Source of the DNA: Halorubrum sp. Atlit-26R
GTDB lineage: Archaea > Halobacteriota > Halobacteria > Halobacteriales > Haloferacaceae
Assembly: GCF_003666015.1 (NCBI RefSeq)
Contig: NZ_QPLT01000004.1
Location: forward strand, 62,001-126,000
Length of the DNA: 64,000 nt
Direction of reading: 5' to 3'
Position 1 is the stretch's first letter, and each line of letters opens with the position of its first letter. A model generated the notes under the pieces. It ran no database searches, was not told the origin of the DNA, and saw only the letters and a list, made by a program, of their open reading frames with translations. Shown here piece after piece: positions 25,193 through 34,050 of this stretch. The translations under genes were made by a program, and so were the position numbers.

Positions 25193-26479
25193 ATGCCACG
25201 CCCTCCGAACGTCTTTCTCCTGTCCGCCGACGCGCTCAGAGCGGATCACGCGACCGAACTCGTCGAGGCGGTCGCGGAACGGACGGGCGGAACCCGGTTC
25301 TCGAACGCGGTCGCGCCGGCCTCGCACACGGCCAGTTCGATCCCGGCGCTCGCGACCGGGAAGTTCATCGACGAGGAGGGGGCGGTCGACGACCCGCTGC
25401 TCCCGTCGTCGCTCTCGGCCGACGGCTACCGCACCCAGCTGTTTACCGACAACCCCCTCGCCGCCGACGCGCTGACCGAGCGGTCCGTCGGGGAGGCCGG
25501 CGGGCTGAGCAACCTGTTGGACGACCTGCTTCCGCGCGGGGTGACCCGACCGGTCGAGCAGGCGTATTTCCGGCGACTCTGGCCGACTTTGCGCCGCCTC
25601 GGGCTCGCTGACCCCTACTACCGGCCGGCGGCGCGGCTCCACGAGCGCGCGCTGGAGGCGCTGTCAGGGGAGACCGACCCGGTGTTCTGCTGGCTCCACT
25701 ACATGGACACCCACAGTCCCTACTACGTCCCGAGCGACGGCGGGGCGGCCGGGTCGCTCGACCCGGACCGGGCGGCCGCGATGAGTCGGAGTCTCACGAT
25801 AGGAGACGCCGCGGACGTGGACCGGGCCGAGGCCGAGACGGTCGCGCGGCTGTACCGGCGGGCCTGCGAACACCTCGGCGGGTCGGTCGTCGAGTTCGTG
25901 AGCGAACTCCGGGAACGGGGGCTGTACGAGCCCGACCGAGACGTGCTCGCGGTGACGGCCGACCACGGGGAGTGCCTCGACCCCGAGCGGGGAGTGTTCG
26001 GCCACCTGCCGCCGGCCTCGTGGGAGTCGCTGGTCCACGTCCCGCTCGTCGTCGCGCGGCCCGACTGGCCGGAGACGACCGTGGACGAGCAGGTCTCGCT
26101 CGTCGACCTACCCGCCATGCTCCGGCCCGAGCCGGGAGCGGCGGCTCCGCCGACGGCGTTCGGCCGGGAGTACGTCGAGACGGTCGCGGGGACGCTCACG
26201 GCCGCGGGGGTCGTCCGCGGGGTCCGCCGGGCGGACGGGGAGAAGCTGTTCGGGCGGCGGACGGCGGACGGCACCGACGCGGTCCACGCCCGCTACGAGG
26301 TCGGCGACCCGGCCGCGGAGACCGTCGTCCGGGAGCCGTACGGCGACGGCGCGACGGCGACGAGCGTCCCCGAGGGGCTGCTCGAACGGGCGGCCGAGGC
26401 GGGCGGTCTCGTCGGCGACGAGCAGTACCTGTCGGGCGTCGACGAGTCGCACCTGCGGGCGCTCGGATACGTCGAGTAG
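25193..26479 (+). CDS. Sulfatase/alkaline phosphatase superfamily protein
   Basis: 428 residues. Metal-site Asp in FLLSADALRADH (about 7-18), the central HYMDTHSPYY and the TADHGECLDPE motif define the sulfatase fold. The nucleophile segment reads APASHTASSIPALATG. It has no CxPxR, so formylglycine formation is not expected and a Ser/Thr-type phosphotransferase or phosphatase is more likely than a true arylsulfatase. No signal peptide or membrane helix, so probably cytoplasmic, acting on nucleotide sugars or surface glycan precursors. Confidence 0.8.
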   Translation: MPRPPNVFLLSADALRADHATELVEAVAERTGGTRFSNAVAPASHTASSIPALATGKFIDEEGAVDDPLLPSSLSADGYRTQLFTDNPLAADALTERSVGEAGGLSNLLDDLLPRGVTRPVEQAYFRRLWPTLRRLGLADPYYRPAARLHERALEALSGETDPVFCWLHYMDTHSPYYVPSDGGAAGSLDPDRAAAMSRSLTIGDAADVDRAEAETVARLYRRACEHLGGSVVEFVSELRERGLYEPDRDVLAVTADHGECLDPERGVFGHLPPASWESLVHVPLVVARPDWPETTVDEQVSLVDLPAMLRPEPGAAAPPTAFGREYVETVAGTLTAAGVVRGVRRADGEKLFGRRTADGTDAVHARYEVGDPAAETVVREPYGDGATATSVPEGLLERAAEAGGLVGDEQYLSGVDESHLRALGYVE

Positions 26480-26488
26480 GGGGACGCG

Positions 26489-26971
26489 TCACGCGCCGAC
26501 CTCAGGCGGGCCGTCGCGCAACAGGAGCGCGCCGGCGAACAGCCAGATCGCGACCTCGACGTAGAACGACGGCGTCCAGAGGTACTGGAGCGCGAACGAC
26601 CCGGGACCGGCCCCGATGGAGTTCCAGCTCCGAACGACCGGCCAGAGGAGGAACACCGTGTTCTCCGGTCGGCCGTTGATGGTGATGTGGGCGGCGTCCG
26701 CGACGAGGTGCGTCGCCCAGCCGACGCCGACCGCCGGAAGGGCGGCGAGAACCGCCGCCGCCTCGTACCGACGGGCCGCCAGCCACCCGGCGCCGAGGAC
26801 GCCCGCGAACAGCGCGGAGTGGACGACGGAGTGATAGGTGGGCACGAGCCCGGCCATCGCCAGCGGCTTGTCGACGACGTCCGGGAGCGCCGCGCCCGCG
26901 ACGACCCACGCCACCGGGAAGCGGTTCCGCGCGACGAGCGCGCCGATGAGGAGGTGGGTCGCGAACAGCAT
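26489..26971 (-). CDS. Membrane-bound metal-dependent hydrolase-like protein (DUF457 type)
   Basis: 160 residues, four or five membrane helices. The N-terminus (THLLIGALVARNRF ... GAALPDVVDK) and the His-rich TYHSVVHSALFAG match YdjM/DUF457 membrane hydrolases, with further His/Asp in WATHLVADAAHI. It converges on the sulfatase gene with 9 bases between stops. Substrate unknown. Similar proteins recur at the right edge of the window. Confidence 0.75.
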   Translation of the reverse strand: MLFATHLLIGALVARNRFPVAWVVAGAALPDVVDKPLAMAGLVPTYHSVVHSALFAGVLGAGWLAARRYEAAAVLAALPAVGVGWATHLVADAAHITINGRPENTVFLLWPVVRSWNSIGAGPGSFALQYLWTPSFYVEVAIWLFAGALLLRDGPPEVGA

Positions 26972-27061
26972 GGGCGTGCTACGCGCTATCGGGATTTCTG
27001 CGTTGCGCTCCGATCGGCGCGCGTCTTACCGCCGCGGAGGGGGGACACCGAATCGGAGCCG

Positions 27062-28084
27062 CTACTCCGCGTCCGCCGCCGACACCCGCACCACCTGCTT
27101 GCCGATGTTGTCGCCGGAGAACAGTCCGAGGAAGGCGTCGGGGGCGTTCTCCAAGCCCTCCACGACCGTCTCGCGGTGTTTCAGGTCGCCGCTCGCGACC
27201 CACTGCCCTAAGCGCTCGCTCGCCTCGCCGAACCGGGTGGCGAAGTCGCCGACGAGCAGGCCCTGGACCTTCGCTCGCACCGGGATCAGCTGCGGGAGCT
27301 TGCGCGGGCCGGTCGGGACCTCCTCGTCGTTGTAGTGGGCGATCTGGCCGCAGACGGCGACGCGCGCGTCGAGGTTCAGCCGCGTGAACACGGCGTCCGT
27401 GATGGGGCCGCCGACGTTGTCGAAGTACACGTCGACGCCGTCGGGCGCCGCCTCGTCGAGCGCGGCGCGGTAGTCGTCCGTGGTCTTGTAGTTGATCGCG
27501 GCGTCGAAGCCGAGGTCGTCGGTGAGCCAGTCGGTCTTCTCGTCGCTGCCCGCGAAGCCGACCACGCGGCAGCCGTTCCGCTTCGCGATCTGACCGACGA
27601 CCGAGCCGACCGCGCCCGCCGCGCCGGAGACGACGACCGTGTCGCCGGGCTTCGGCTCGCCGACGTCGAGGAGCCCGAAGTAGGCGGTCCGCCCCGGCAT
27701 CCCGAGGACGCCGAGGTACGCCTCGGGATCCGCGACGCTCGGGTCGACCGGCGCGACGTCGTCGGCGTCGAGGGTCGCGTAGTCGGCCCACGTCCCCTCG
27801 CCGGTCACGAGGTCGCCCGCGTCGTACGCGTCGCTCTCGCTTTCGACCACCTCGCCGACGACGCCGCCCCTGAGCGCGTCACCCACGTCCCACGGTTCCG
27901 CGTACGACTCGGCGTCGCGCATCCGGCCGCGCATGTACGGGTCGACCGAGAGGAACCGGGTGCGGACGAGGAGTTCACCCGGTGCGGGGGCGGGGACGTC
28001 CGTCTCGCGCAGTTCGAAGCTGTCCAAGTCGGGCTCGCCGGTCGGCCGCTCGGCGAGAAGCCACTCGCGGTTGGTGTTCGTCAC
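27062..28084 (-). CDS. NADP-dependent medium-chain oxidoreductase (PTGR/CurA-like)
   Basis: 340 residues. An N-terminal GroES-like domain (SVDPYMRGRM) precedes a Rossmann domain (VVVSGAAGAVGSVVGQIAKR). The DVYFDNVGG segment and FATRFGEASERLGQWVASGDL are typical of zinc-independent alkenal/one oxidoreductases (leukotriene B4 dehydrogenase, curcumin reductase). The start is a GTG at 28084, chosen because homologues begin with Asn-Arg-x-Trp-x-Leu-Ala and upstream frame is noncoding. Probably reduces reactive enones. Confidence 0.85.
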   Translation of the reverse strand: MTNTNREWLLAERPTGEPDLDSFELRETDVPAPAPGELLVRTRFLSVDPYMRGRMRDAESYAEPWDVGDALRGGVVGEVVESESDAYDAGDLVTGEGTWADYATLDADDVAPVDPSVADPEAYLGVLGMPGRTAYFGLLDVGEPKPGDTVVVSGAAGAVGSVVGQIAKRNGCRVVGFAGSDEKTDWLTDDLGFDAAINYKTTDDYRAALDEAAPDGVDVYFDNVGGPITDAVFTRLNLDARVAVCGQIAHYNDEEVPTGPRKLPQLIPVRAKVQGLLVGDFATRFGEASERLGQWVASGDLKHRETVVEGLENAPDAFLGLFSGDNIGKQVVRVSAADAE

Positions 28085-28244
28085 GGTCGTCGTTGGCGGA
28101 TGGAACGCAATAGGGTTTTGACGCGGGCAGGCGCCGTGGGGATCCGGAAGTCGGGGCCCGCGCGACGACGGCGGCCCCGCGAGGGCTCTCCGTCGCGCGG
28201 CGGGACCGACACGCGACCGCCGGGCCGCCCGCCGACGGAGCGCC

Positions 28245-28445
28245 TCACGCGACGGCGACGCCGTTGCGGGTGAGGTAGTCGCTCGCGGCTTTGATCTCGA
28301 CCGGACTGCCGATGATCCGGTACTGTTCGGCCGTCTCGACGACGGTGACGGTGAACCGGGCTTCGAGGCACTCTCGGTGTCCGTCGAGCGCGCGGCGCGG
28401 GAGGACGATCTGCGTGCTGTCACGGAGGCTCGACGGGTCTGGCAT
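28245..28445 (-). CDS. Small conserved haloarchaeal protein
   Basis: 66 residues from the ATG at 28445 (an upstream ATG at 28505 would add 20 unlikely residues). It has a compact alpha/beta pattern (TQIVLPRRALDG ... VETAEQYRIIGSPVEIK). It resembles small haloarchaeal proteins of the VNG_1110C type, but I cannot confirm this. It is divergent from the GTPase gene. Confidence 0.6.
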   Translation of the reverse strand: MPDPSSLRDSTQIVLPRRALDGHRECLEARFTVTVVETAEQYRIIGSPVEIKAASDYLTRNGVAVA

Positions 28446-28650
28446 TCGGCGTGAGCGAGAATTATTCGGCGCCGATATAACCGTGTCGAAGTATCGGCGT
28501 TCCAACCACTCCTACGGCGACGATCCGTCGGTTCGCGGAGCGCGGTCGGGCGGTTCTGTCCGCGCCGCCGAGCGTGCGGTTCGGTCCGCGCCGCCGGGCG
28601 GGCGGTTCGAAGGAACACCTTTAACGAGCCGACCGGCCGAGAGACGGGTA

Positions 28651-29760
28651 ATGGGACTGGAGGAGGAGATCGAGGACCTCCGCGAGGAGATCGCCGAGAC
28701 GCCCTACAACAAGTCAACGGAGGCTCACATCGGGCGCCTGAAGGCGAAGCTCGCGGAGAAGAAGGAGAAGCTGGAGAACCAGTCCTCCGCCGGCGGCGGC
28801 CACGGCTACGCGGTCGAGAAGCACGGCGACGCCACGGTCGCGTTGGTCGGGTTCCCGAGCGTCGGCAAGTCCACCCTCATCAACGCCCTCACCAACGCCG
28901 ACAGCGAGGTGGGCTCCTACGAGTTCACCACCCTCGACGTCAACCCGGGCATGCTGCAGTACCGCGGCGCGAACATTCAGATCCTCGACGTGCCGGGGCT
29001 GATCGAGGGGGCCGCGGGCGGTCGCGGCGGCGGGAAGGAGGTCCTCTCGGTCGTCCGGACCGCGGACCTGGTCGTGTTCATGCTCTCCGTCTTCGAGATC
29101 GAGCAGTACGACCGCCTTCGCGAGGAGCTGTACGCGACGAACATCCGCCTCGACACCGAGCCCCCGAACATCAACATCCGGAAGACGCACAAGGACGGGC
29201 TCGGCGTGACGATGAGCGACGACGTGAGCCTCGACGAGGAGACGGTCAAGCAGGTCCTCCGCGAGTACGGCTACGTCAACGCGAAGGTAACCATCCCCCA
29301 CGACCTCACCATCGACGAGCTCGTCGACGCCGTGATGGACAACCGCGAGTACCTCCCCTCGATGGTCTCGGTCAACAAGGCGGACCTCATCGACAAGAGC
29401 TACCTCCCGACCGTGAAGGAGGAGCTTCGCGAGCGCGATCTGGACCCCGACGACGTGATCTTCATCTCCGCCGAGGAGGGGCTCGGCCTCGACGGGCTCA
29501 AAGAGCGGCTCTGGGAGGAGCTGGGCGTGATTCGCATTTATATGGACAAGCCCGGTCGGGGGGTGGACTACGAGGAGCCCCTCATCCTGTTCGAGGGCGA
29601 CACCGTCGGCGACGCCTGTTCGAAGCTCGGCGGCGAGTTCGACGAGCGATTTAAATTCGCGCGGGTGTCGGGCGACAGCGCGAAACACGACGACCAGCAG
29701 GTCGGGAAGAGCCACGAGCTGGCCGACGAGGACGTGTTGCGGATCGTCGCTCGGAAGTAG
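28651..29760 (+). CDS. DRG-type Obg-family GTPase with TGS domain
   Basis: 369-residue developmentally regulated GTPase homologue, thought to act in translation. An N-terminal charged helix (1-45) precedes G1 GFPSVGKST (67-75) and G3 DVPGLIEGAAGGRGGGKEV (113 on). G4 is NKADLID and G5 ISAEEGLGLD. The C-terminal TGS domain (about 290-369) starts IRIYMDKPGRGVDY. All are hallmarks of DRG1/Rbg1. Full length; start ATG at 28651. Confidence 0.92.
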   Translation: MGLEEEIEDLREEIAETPYNKSTEAHIGRLKAKLAEKKEKLENQSSAGGGHGYAVEKHGDATVALVGFPSVGKSTLINALTNADSEVGSYEFTTLDVNPGMLQYRGANIQILDVPGLIEGAAGGRGGGKEVLSVVRTADLVVFMLSVFEIEQYDRLREELYATNIRLDTEPPNINIRKTHKDGLGVTMSDDVSLDEETVKQVLREYGYVNAKVTIPHDLTIDELVDAVMDNREYLPSMVSVNKADLIDKSYLPTVKEELRERDLDPDDVIFISAEEGLGLDGLKERLWEELGVIRIYMDKPGRGVDYEEPLILFEGDTVGDACSKLGGEFDERFKFARVSGDSAKHDDQQVGKSHELADEDVLRIVARK

Positions 29761-29813
29761 ACTTTTAAATAGACGTTGGCAGCCCTATCGCCTCAGGCGC
29801 TCCCTCCGTTCGC

Positions 29814-30216
29814 TTATAAGTAGCTCCCAGTCGATCGGTGGTGGCCACCTACAAAGCCCCAGCAGCTCGGCTCTAAGCAAGTATTACTGGGCCGATTACC
29901 GCGTTCTGGCCAGCCGTTCTCTTATAAATACCTGACAGTGGATCGGCGGCGACCACCGCCAAAGCCCCAGCCGTGAGGACTCGATGCGCTCGTTGCGGTC
30001 CTCGGCGCTCACTTCGTTCGCGCCTGCGGTCCTTAACGTCGCGCGTCTTCGTCCTCACGGCTGCCCCTTTGAGTCCCGCCCCGCACCGCTCCGCCCCGCA
30101 CCTCAGGCCTCCCCAGCCTCGCGGCTCGCTCGGGGCTCCCTCCGGTCGCCCCTCGCTCACCGCTCCCTCGCACGCGCTCCTCGCGCCCTCCGGGCGCTCG
30201 GAGGCGCGCGCCACCG
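29814..30216 (+). repeat. Structured dispersed element, copy A (candidate ncRNA)
   Basis: Two leader units, each with a TATA box (29814-29820 and 29922-29928) and an AAAGCCCCAGC box (29853 and 29961). The body has stem P1 CAGCCGTGAGGAC (29968-29980) with GTCCTCACGGCTG (30051-30063). The conserved linker GGCTGCCCCTTTGAGTCCCG begins at 30059. Stem P2 is GGGGC/GCCCC (30132-30136/30148-30152), stem P3 is a GC-rich hairpin, and the end is GCCACCG. It is the most divergent of three copies. Coding frames across it share no protein signature. Confidence 0.7.
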
Positions 30217-30298
30217 AATCCTCGGACTCCATTTATACCAATACCACGTCCCCGCGCCCGACCGAAAGGCGCTTTTCGCGGGGCCGCGACCGTCGGGT

Positions 30299-31486
30299 AT
30301 GCTCACGGTCGCGCTCGCGGGCAAGCCGAACGCCGGCAAGTCCACCTTCTACACCGCCGCCACGATGGCCGACGTCGACGTCGCCAACTACCCGTTCACG
30401 ACGGTCGACCCGAACCGAGGCGTGACCTACGTCCGCACCGAATGCCCCTGCCTCGACCGCGAGGAGCGCTGCGGGGCGGAGAACTGCCGCGACGGGAAGC
30501 GCTACGTCCCGGTCGAACTGCTCGACGTGGCCGGACTGGTCCCCGGCGCCCACGAGGGGAAGGGGCTCGGCAACCAGTTCCTCGACGAGCTGACGAACGC
30601 GGACGTGGTGTTGAACGTCGTCGACGCTTCGGGGGCGACGAACGCCGAGGGCGAGCCCGTCGAGGTCGGGAGCCACGACCCCCTCGACGACGTGGACTTC
30701 GTCGAGGAGGAGATGGACCTGTGGCTCGCCGGCATCGTCGACCGCAACTGGGAGGGCGTCGAGCGCCAGTCGCGCTCGCCGGACTTCGACCTCGAAGCCG
30801 CGCTGTCGGACATGCTCACGGGGTTCGGCGCGACCGAGCGCGACGTGACCGCGGTCCTCCGCGGGCTGGAGTACCCCGACGATCCGAAGGCGTGGACCGA
30901 CGACGACCGCGAGGCGCTCGCGCGGGCGGTCCGCCGCCGCACCAAGCCCATCGTCGTCGTCGCGAACAAGGTCGACGCGGCGCCCGACGGCGCGGTCGAC
31001 CGCATCCGCGAGGGGACCGACAAGCCCGTGATCCCCGCGACCGCGGACGGCGAGCTCGCCCTGCGCCGCGCCGCGGAGGCAGGCGTCGTCGACTACGACC
31101 CGGGCGACGAGTCGTTCGAGGTCGTCGGCGACGTCTCCGAGAGCCAGCGCGCCGGTCTCGACGCGCTCCGCGAGTCGATGGCGGCCCACGAGGGGACGGG
31201 CGTTCAGACCGCGCTGAACGCGGCCGTCTACGACCTGCTCGACCGGATCACGGCCTACCCGGTCCAGGACGCCGGCAAGTGGACCGACGGGACCGGGAAC
31301 GTCCTCCCGGACGCGTTCCTCCTGCCCGCGGGCTCGACCCCGCGGGACCTCGCGTACGCGGTCCACTCCGACATCGGCGAGGGGTACCTCCACGCGGTCG
31401 ACGCGCGCGCCTCGCGACGGATCGGCGAGGACCACGAACTCACCGAGGGCGACGTAGTGAAGATCGTCTCGACCGCGGGCCCCTGA
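30299..31486 (+). CDS. Obg-family GTPase (YchF/Ygr210-like)
   Basis: 395 residues. G1 GKPNAGKS (8-15), switch region YPFTTVDPNRG, a Cys-bearing insertion (TECPCLDREERCGAENC) typical of the archaeal/fungal Ygr210 group, and G3 DVAGLVPGAHEGKGLG. G4 is NKVD, which favours GTP rather than the NxxE of ATP-specific YchF. The C-terminal TGS-like part (LPDAFLLPAGSTPRDLAYAV) is clear. The start is the ATG at 30299, with a TATA element at 30232-30238. Probably ribosome-associated. Confidence 0.9.
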   Translation: MLTVALAGKPNAGKSTFYTAATMADVDVANYPFTTVDPNRGVTYVRTECPCLDREERCGAENCRDGKRYVPVELLDVAGLVPGAHEGKGLGNQFLDELTNADVVLNVVDASGATNAEGEPVEVGSHDPLDDVDFVEEEMDLWLAGIVDRNWEGVERQSRSPDFDLEAALSDMLTGFGATERDVTAVLRGLEYPDDPKAWTDDDREALARAVRRRTKPIVVVANKVDAAPDGAVDRIREGTDKPVIPATADGELALRRAAEAGVVDYDPGDESFEVVGDVSESQRAGLDALRESMAAHEGTGVQTALNAAVYDLLDRITAYPVQDAGKWTDGTGNVLPDAFLLPAGSTPRDLAYAVHSDIGEGYLHAVDARASRRIGEDHELTEGDVVKIVSTAGP

Positions 31487-31565
31487 TCGGGGCGGATCGA
31501 CGCCCTCTCGGTCCTGCCGGGTCCTGCCGGGCTCCGCCGCGTCCCGCTCCGAGCCCCGCCGCCGC

Positions 31566-32033
31566 TCACTCCAGCGAGCGCGCGTACGTCACCTGTTTGG
31601 GCTCGAACCCCGCGTCCCGGTAGAACCGCCGCGCGCCGTCGTTGCCCCACTCGCAGGAGACGGTGACGTAGTCGCGGTCGGCCTCGCGAGCCATCTCCGT
31701 CACCCGGTCGACGACCGCCGTGCCGTACCCTTCGTTCCGGTGTTCCGGGTCGATTTCGAGGTTCACGACGTCGAGGTACCGGCCGCGCTCTCGGGAGGGT
31801 CGGTCACCCGTTTCCAGGGTGACGAACCCGACCGTCTCGCCGTCGACGACGACGAGGTAATCGGTCGTCGCGTCGTCGTCGAGGTGCGCGCGGAAGCCGT
31901 CGTCCGGGACCTCCGTCGCGTCCGAGTAGACGATTTCGTTCAGCGCCGAGTACGGCTCCATCGCCGTCGCGAGGTCGTACCACCGTTCGACGAGGGCGTC
32001 GAGGTCATCCTCGCCGGCTTCCACGAGTTCCAT
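31566..32033 (-). CDS. GNAT N-acetyltransferase
   Basis: 155 residues with the acetyl-CoA site LEIDPEHRNEGYGTAVVDRV (motif A, R/Q-x-x-G-x-G/A variant RNEGYG) and the terminal ARRFYRDAGFEPKQVTY. The acceptor substrate is not evident. It converges on the GTPase gene and is divergent from the amidohydrolase. Confidence 0.85.
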   Translation of the reverse strand: MELVEAGEDDLDALVERWYDLATAMEPYSALNEIVYSDATEVPDDGFRAHLDDDATTDYLVVVDGETVGFVTLETGDRPSRERGRYLDVVNLEIDPEHRNEGYGTAVVDRVTEMAREADRDYVTVSCEWGNDGARRFYRDAGFEPKQVTYARSLE

Positions 32034-32178
32034 GTCGGTCCACGAGGGCGGACGGCCCCTTCAGCGTTCGTCTGGCGTGGGTCGCCGTCGCGTCCGGGGC
32101 GCCGAGGCGGGCCGAGCGCGCGCCGTGCGACCGACAGGCACATGCGGGTCGCCCGAGACGGTCCGACAGAGAGCGGCC

Positions 32179-33009
32179 ATGCTCGGGCTCGAACACGACT
32201 TCCGGATCGTCGACACCCGCGCGACCCTCGACCCCGACGAGTCGTCGGTCGCCACCCACGGACGAGACATCTCGCCGGAGCGGCTGGAACGCGAGATGCT
32301 CCAGGCGGGGATCGTCCGCGCGGTCGCGAGCCCCGGCCAGCGCGCCGCCGGGCGGAGCTACCTCCGGGCGAACAACGCGGTCGCGCGCCTGTCGATCGAC
32401 CGCCCGTTCGTCGCGTTCGCCCGCCTCAACGGCCCCCGCGACCCGGGAACTGGCGCGGTGTCGGTCGTCCGGAACCTCCGCGCCGAGCGCGACGACCACC
32501 ACACCCGACCGGACGACGTCGAGCAGTACTCCTACGACGACCGCTTCCACGGGTTCACGCTGGCGCCCCACGTCGACGGCCTCCCGAACGAGGACGTGCT
32601 GGCTCGGCTGGAGGACGCCGACCTCCCCCTCTTCGTCCACGCGGGCCGGGAGTTCCCGCCCGAGGCCGTCGAGACGGAGCTGCTCGGCTACGACCTCCCG
32701 GTCGTGTTAGGGAGCTTCGGGGGCTACCCCTTAGACGCCGAGCTGATGAACGAGACGCTCGACCTGCTCGACGAGTACGACCGGCTGTACGTCGACACGA
32801 GCGCGGTGCGGTACCGCGAGGTGCTCGAACGCGGCGTGTTGGAACACCCCGACCGCGTCCTCTTCGGCTCCGGCGCGCCCGACGTCCACCCCAACGTCGG
32901 CGTGATGGAGGTGCTCACCCTCGACGTCTCCGAGGACCTGATGGCCCGCGTGCTGGCGAAGAACCCCGCCCGCCTCGTCCCCGCGCTCGCCGAGGGTGCG
33001 GACGTCTGA
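32179..33009 (+). CDS. Amidohydrolase-related TIM-barrel protein (Amidohydro_2)
   Basis: 276 residues. The start at ATG 32179 is preferred because MLGLEHDFRIVDTRATLDP begins the barrel and upstream frame is GC-noise. Features include FVAFARLNGP, GFTLAPHVDGLP, LFVHAGREFPPEAVE, LGSFGGYPLD and RVLFGSGAPDVHPNVG, matching the PF04909 layout. The metal His of strand 1 (usually HxH) reads DTRAT, so the metal site is unusual and activity may be altered. Confidence 0.7.
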   Translation: MLGLEHDFRIVDTRATLDPDESSVATHGRDISPERLEREMLQAGIVRAVASPGQRAAGRSYLRANNAVARLSIDRPFVAFARLNGPRDPGTGAVSVVRNLRAERDDHHTRPDDVEQYSYDDRFHGFTLAPHVDGLPNEDVLARLEDADLPLFVHAGREFPPEAVETELLGYDLPVVLGSFGGYPLDAELMNETLDLLDEYDRLYVDTSAVRYREVLERGVLEHPDRVLFGSGAPDVHPNVGVMEVLTLDVSEDLMARVLAKNPARLVPALAEGADV

Positions 33010-33088
33010 CGGCGGTGACCGCCGCCCGCGAACCGCCTCTCGGCGCCGAAGCGACGGCCACTTGTCGCGTCGCCGCCGACCGCCAGCA

Positions 33089-33574
33089 ATGAGCGACGAG
33101 GACGCAGACGCCCCGCGGACCGGCGCCGACGACCCCCACGCCGAGGTCGTCCGCGCGGTCGGCCACGAGAACGTCACCGCCGAACACGCGAGCACGTTCG
33201 AACTCACGACCGACGACTGGCTCACCCCCGCCGGCGACTGTATCGTCGGCGTCGAGGCCGACCGGACCCCGCGAGACTTCACCCCCGAGTTCCGCGAGGC
33301 GTGCCGGGACGCGGACGCGACGATCGAGGCGACGCTCGTCGTCGACGCCGGCGACGAGACGTTCGAGGAGACGGTCACCGGCCGCGGCGATCCCGACCTC
33401 GCGCTGCTCGACGACCGTTCGATGGTCGGCCGGACGAGCGACTACACGGACGACGAGCGCACGATACTCGTCGACGGCGACGGCGCGGCCGCCGACCTCG
33501 ACGGCGACCTCGTCGCCGCGCTGGCCGACGGTGCGGACCTCACGCTCCGGTTGGCGGTCGAGCCCGGCGAGTAA
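33089..33574 (+). CDS. DUF371 family protein
   Basis: 161 residues. The sequence VGHENVTAEHASTFELTTDDWLT followed by GDCIVGVEAD is the DUF371 signature, an archaeal family of unknown function with a small beta-rich fold. The acidic tail is haloarchaeal. Start ATG at 33089, 79 bases after the amidohydrolase stop. Confidence 0.85.
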   Translation: MSDEDADAPRTGADDPHAEVVRAVGHENVTAEHASTFELTTDDWLTPAGDCIVGVEADRTPRDFTPEFREACRDADATIEATLVVDAGDETFEETVTGRGDPDLALLDDRSMVGRTSDYTDDERTILVDGDGAAADLDGDLVAALADGADLTLRLAVEPGE

Positions 33575-33687
33575 CTGCCACGGCGGAACCGCCTCAGTCG
33601 CCAACCGCCGTCACGAAATCTTACAACCCTAAATGAGTTCATCGTTGTTCCGCAACCCTTTTGCGGGGCTCGCGGGATGAACTGTGT

Positions 33688-33945
33688 ATGAGCGACGTGA
33701 AAGCGGAACTCCGCGAACAGTTCTTAGAGGCGTTCGGCGGCGCAGACTTCCCCGTCGAGAACCAGATGGACCTCGTCCCCGCGCTGCCGGACGGCCCGGC
33801 GACGAAGTTCGAGGCCGGCGACGTGAGCTTCACCGCGATGGAGATGGCGGCGAAGCTCGGCAGCGAACAGGAGTTCCCCTACGACACCGCCGAGGAGCTC
33901 GTCGACGACATCCTCGACGGGCTCGAAGCGAAGGGAATGATCTGA
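33688..33945 (+). CDS. MTH865-family small protein
   Basis: 85 residues. KAELREQFLEAFGGADFPVE, then DLVPALPDGPATKFEAGD, matches the MTH865 family, an EF-hand-like helical fold of unknown function. It has its own upstream AT-rich promoter region (33610-33665). Start ATG at 33688. Confidence 0.85.
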   Translation: MSDVKAELREQFLEAFGGADFPVENQMDLVPALPDGPATKFEAGDVSFTAMEMAAKLGSEQEFPYDTAEELVDDILDGLEAKGMI

Positions 33946-34050
33946 GACGGTCGACCGATACGAGACTTTTCTGTCGACGCTCCGCGCTTTTCGGTTCCGC
34001 AGCCGACGCGCCGGCGGGAGGTTGATTACCGCGGAGCCGCTACGGCGGGT

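Noticed and set aside
29873-30232. Minus-strand reading frame across structured element A
   Set aside because: Arg/Gly-rich translation with no family; equivalent frames exist across copies B and C because the DNA is a repeated GC-rich structure.
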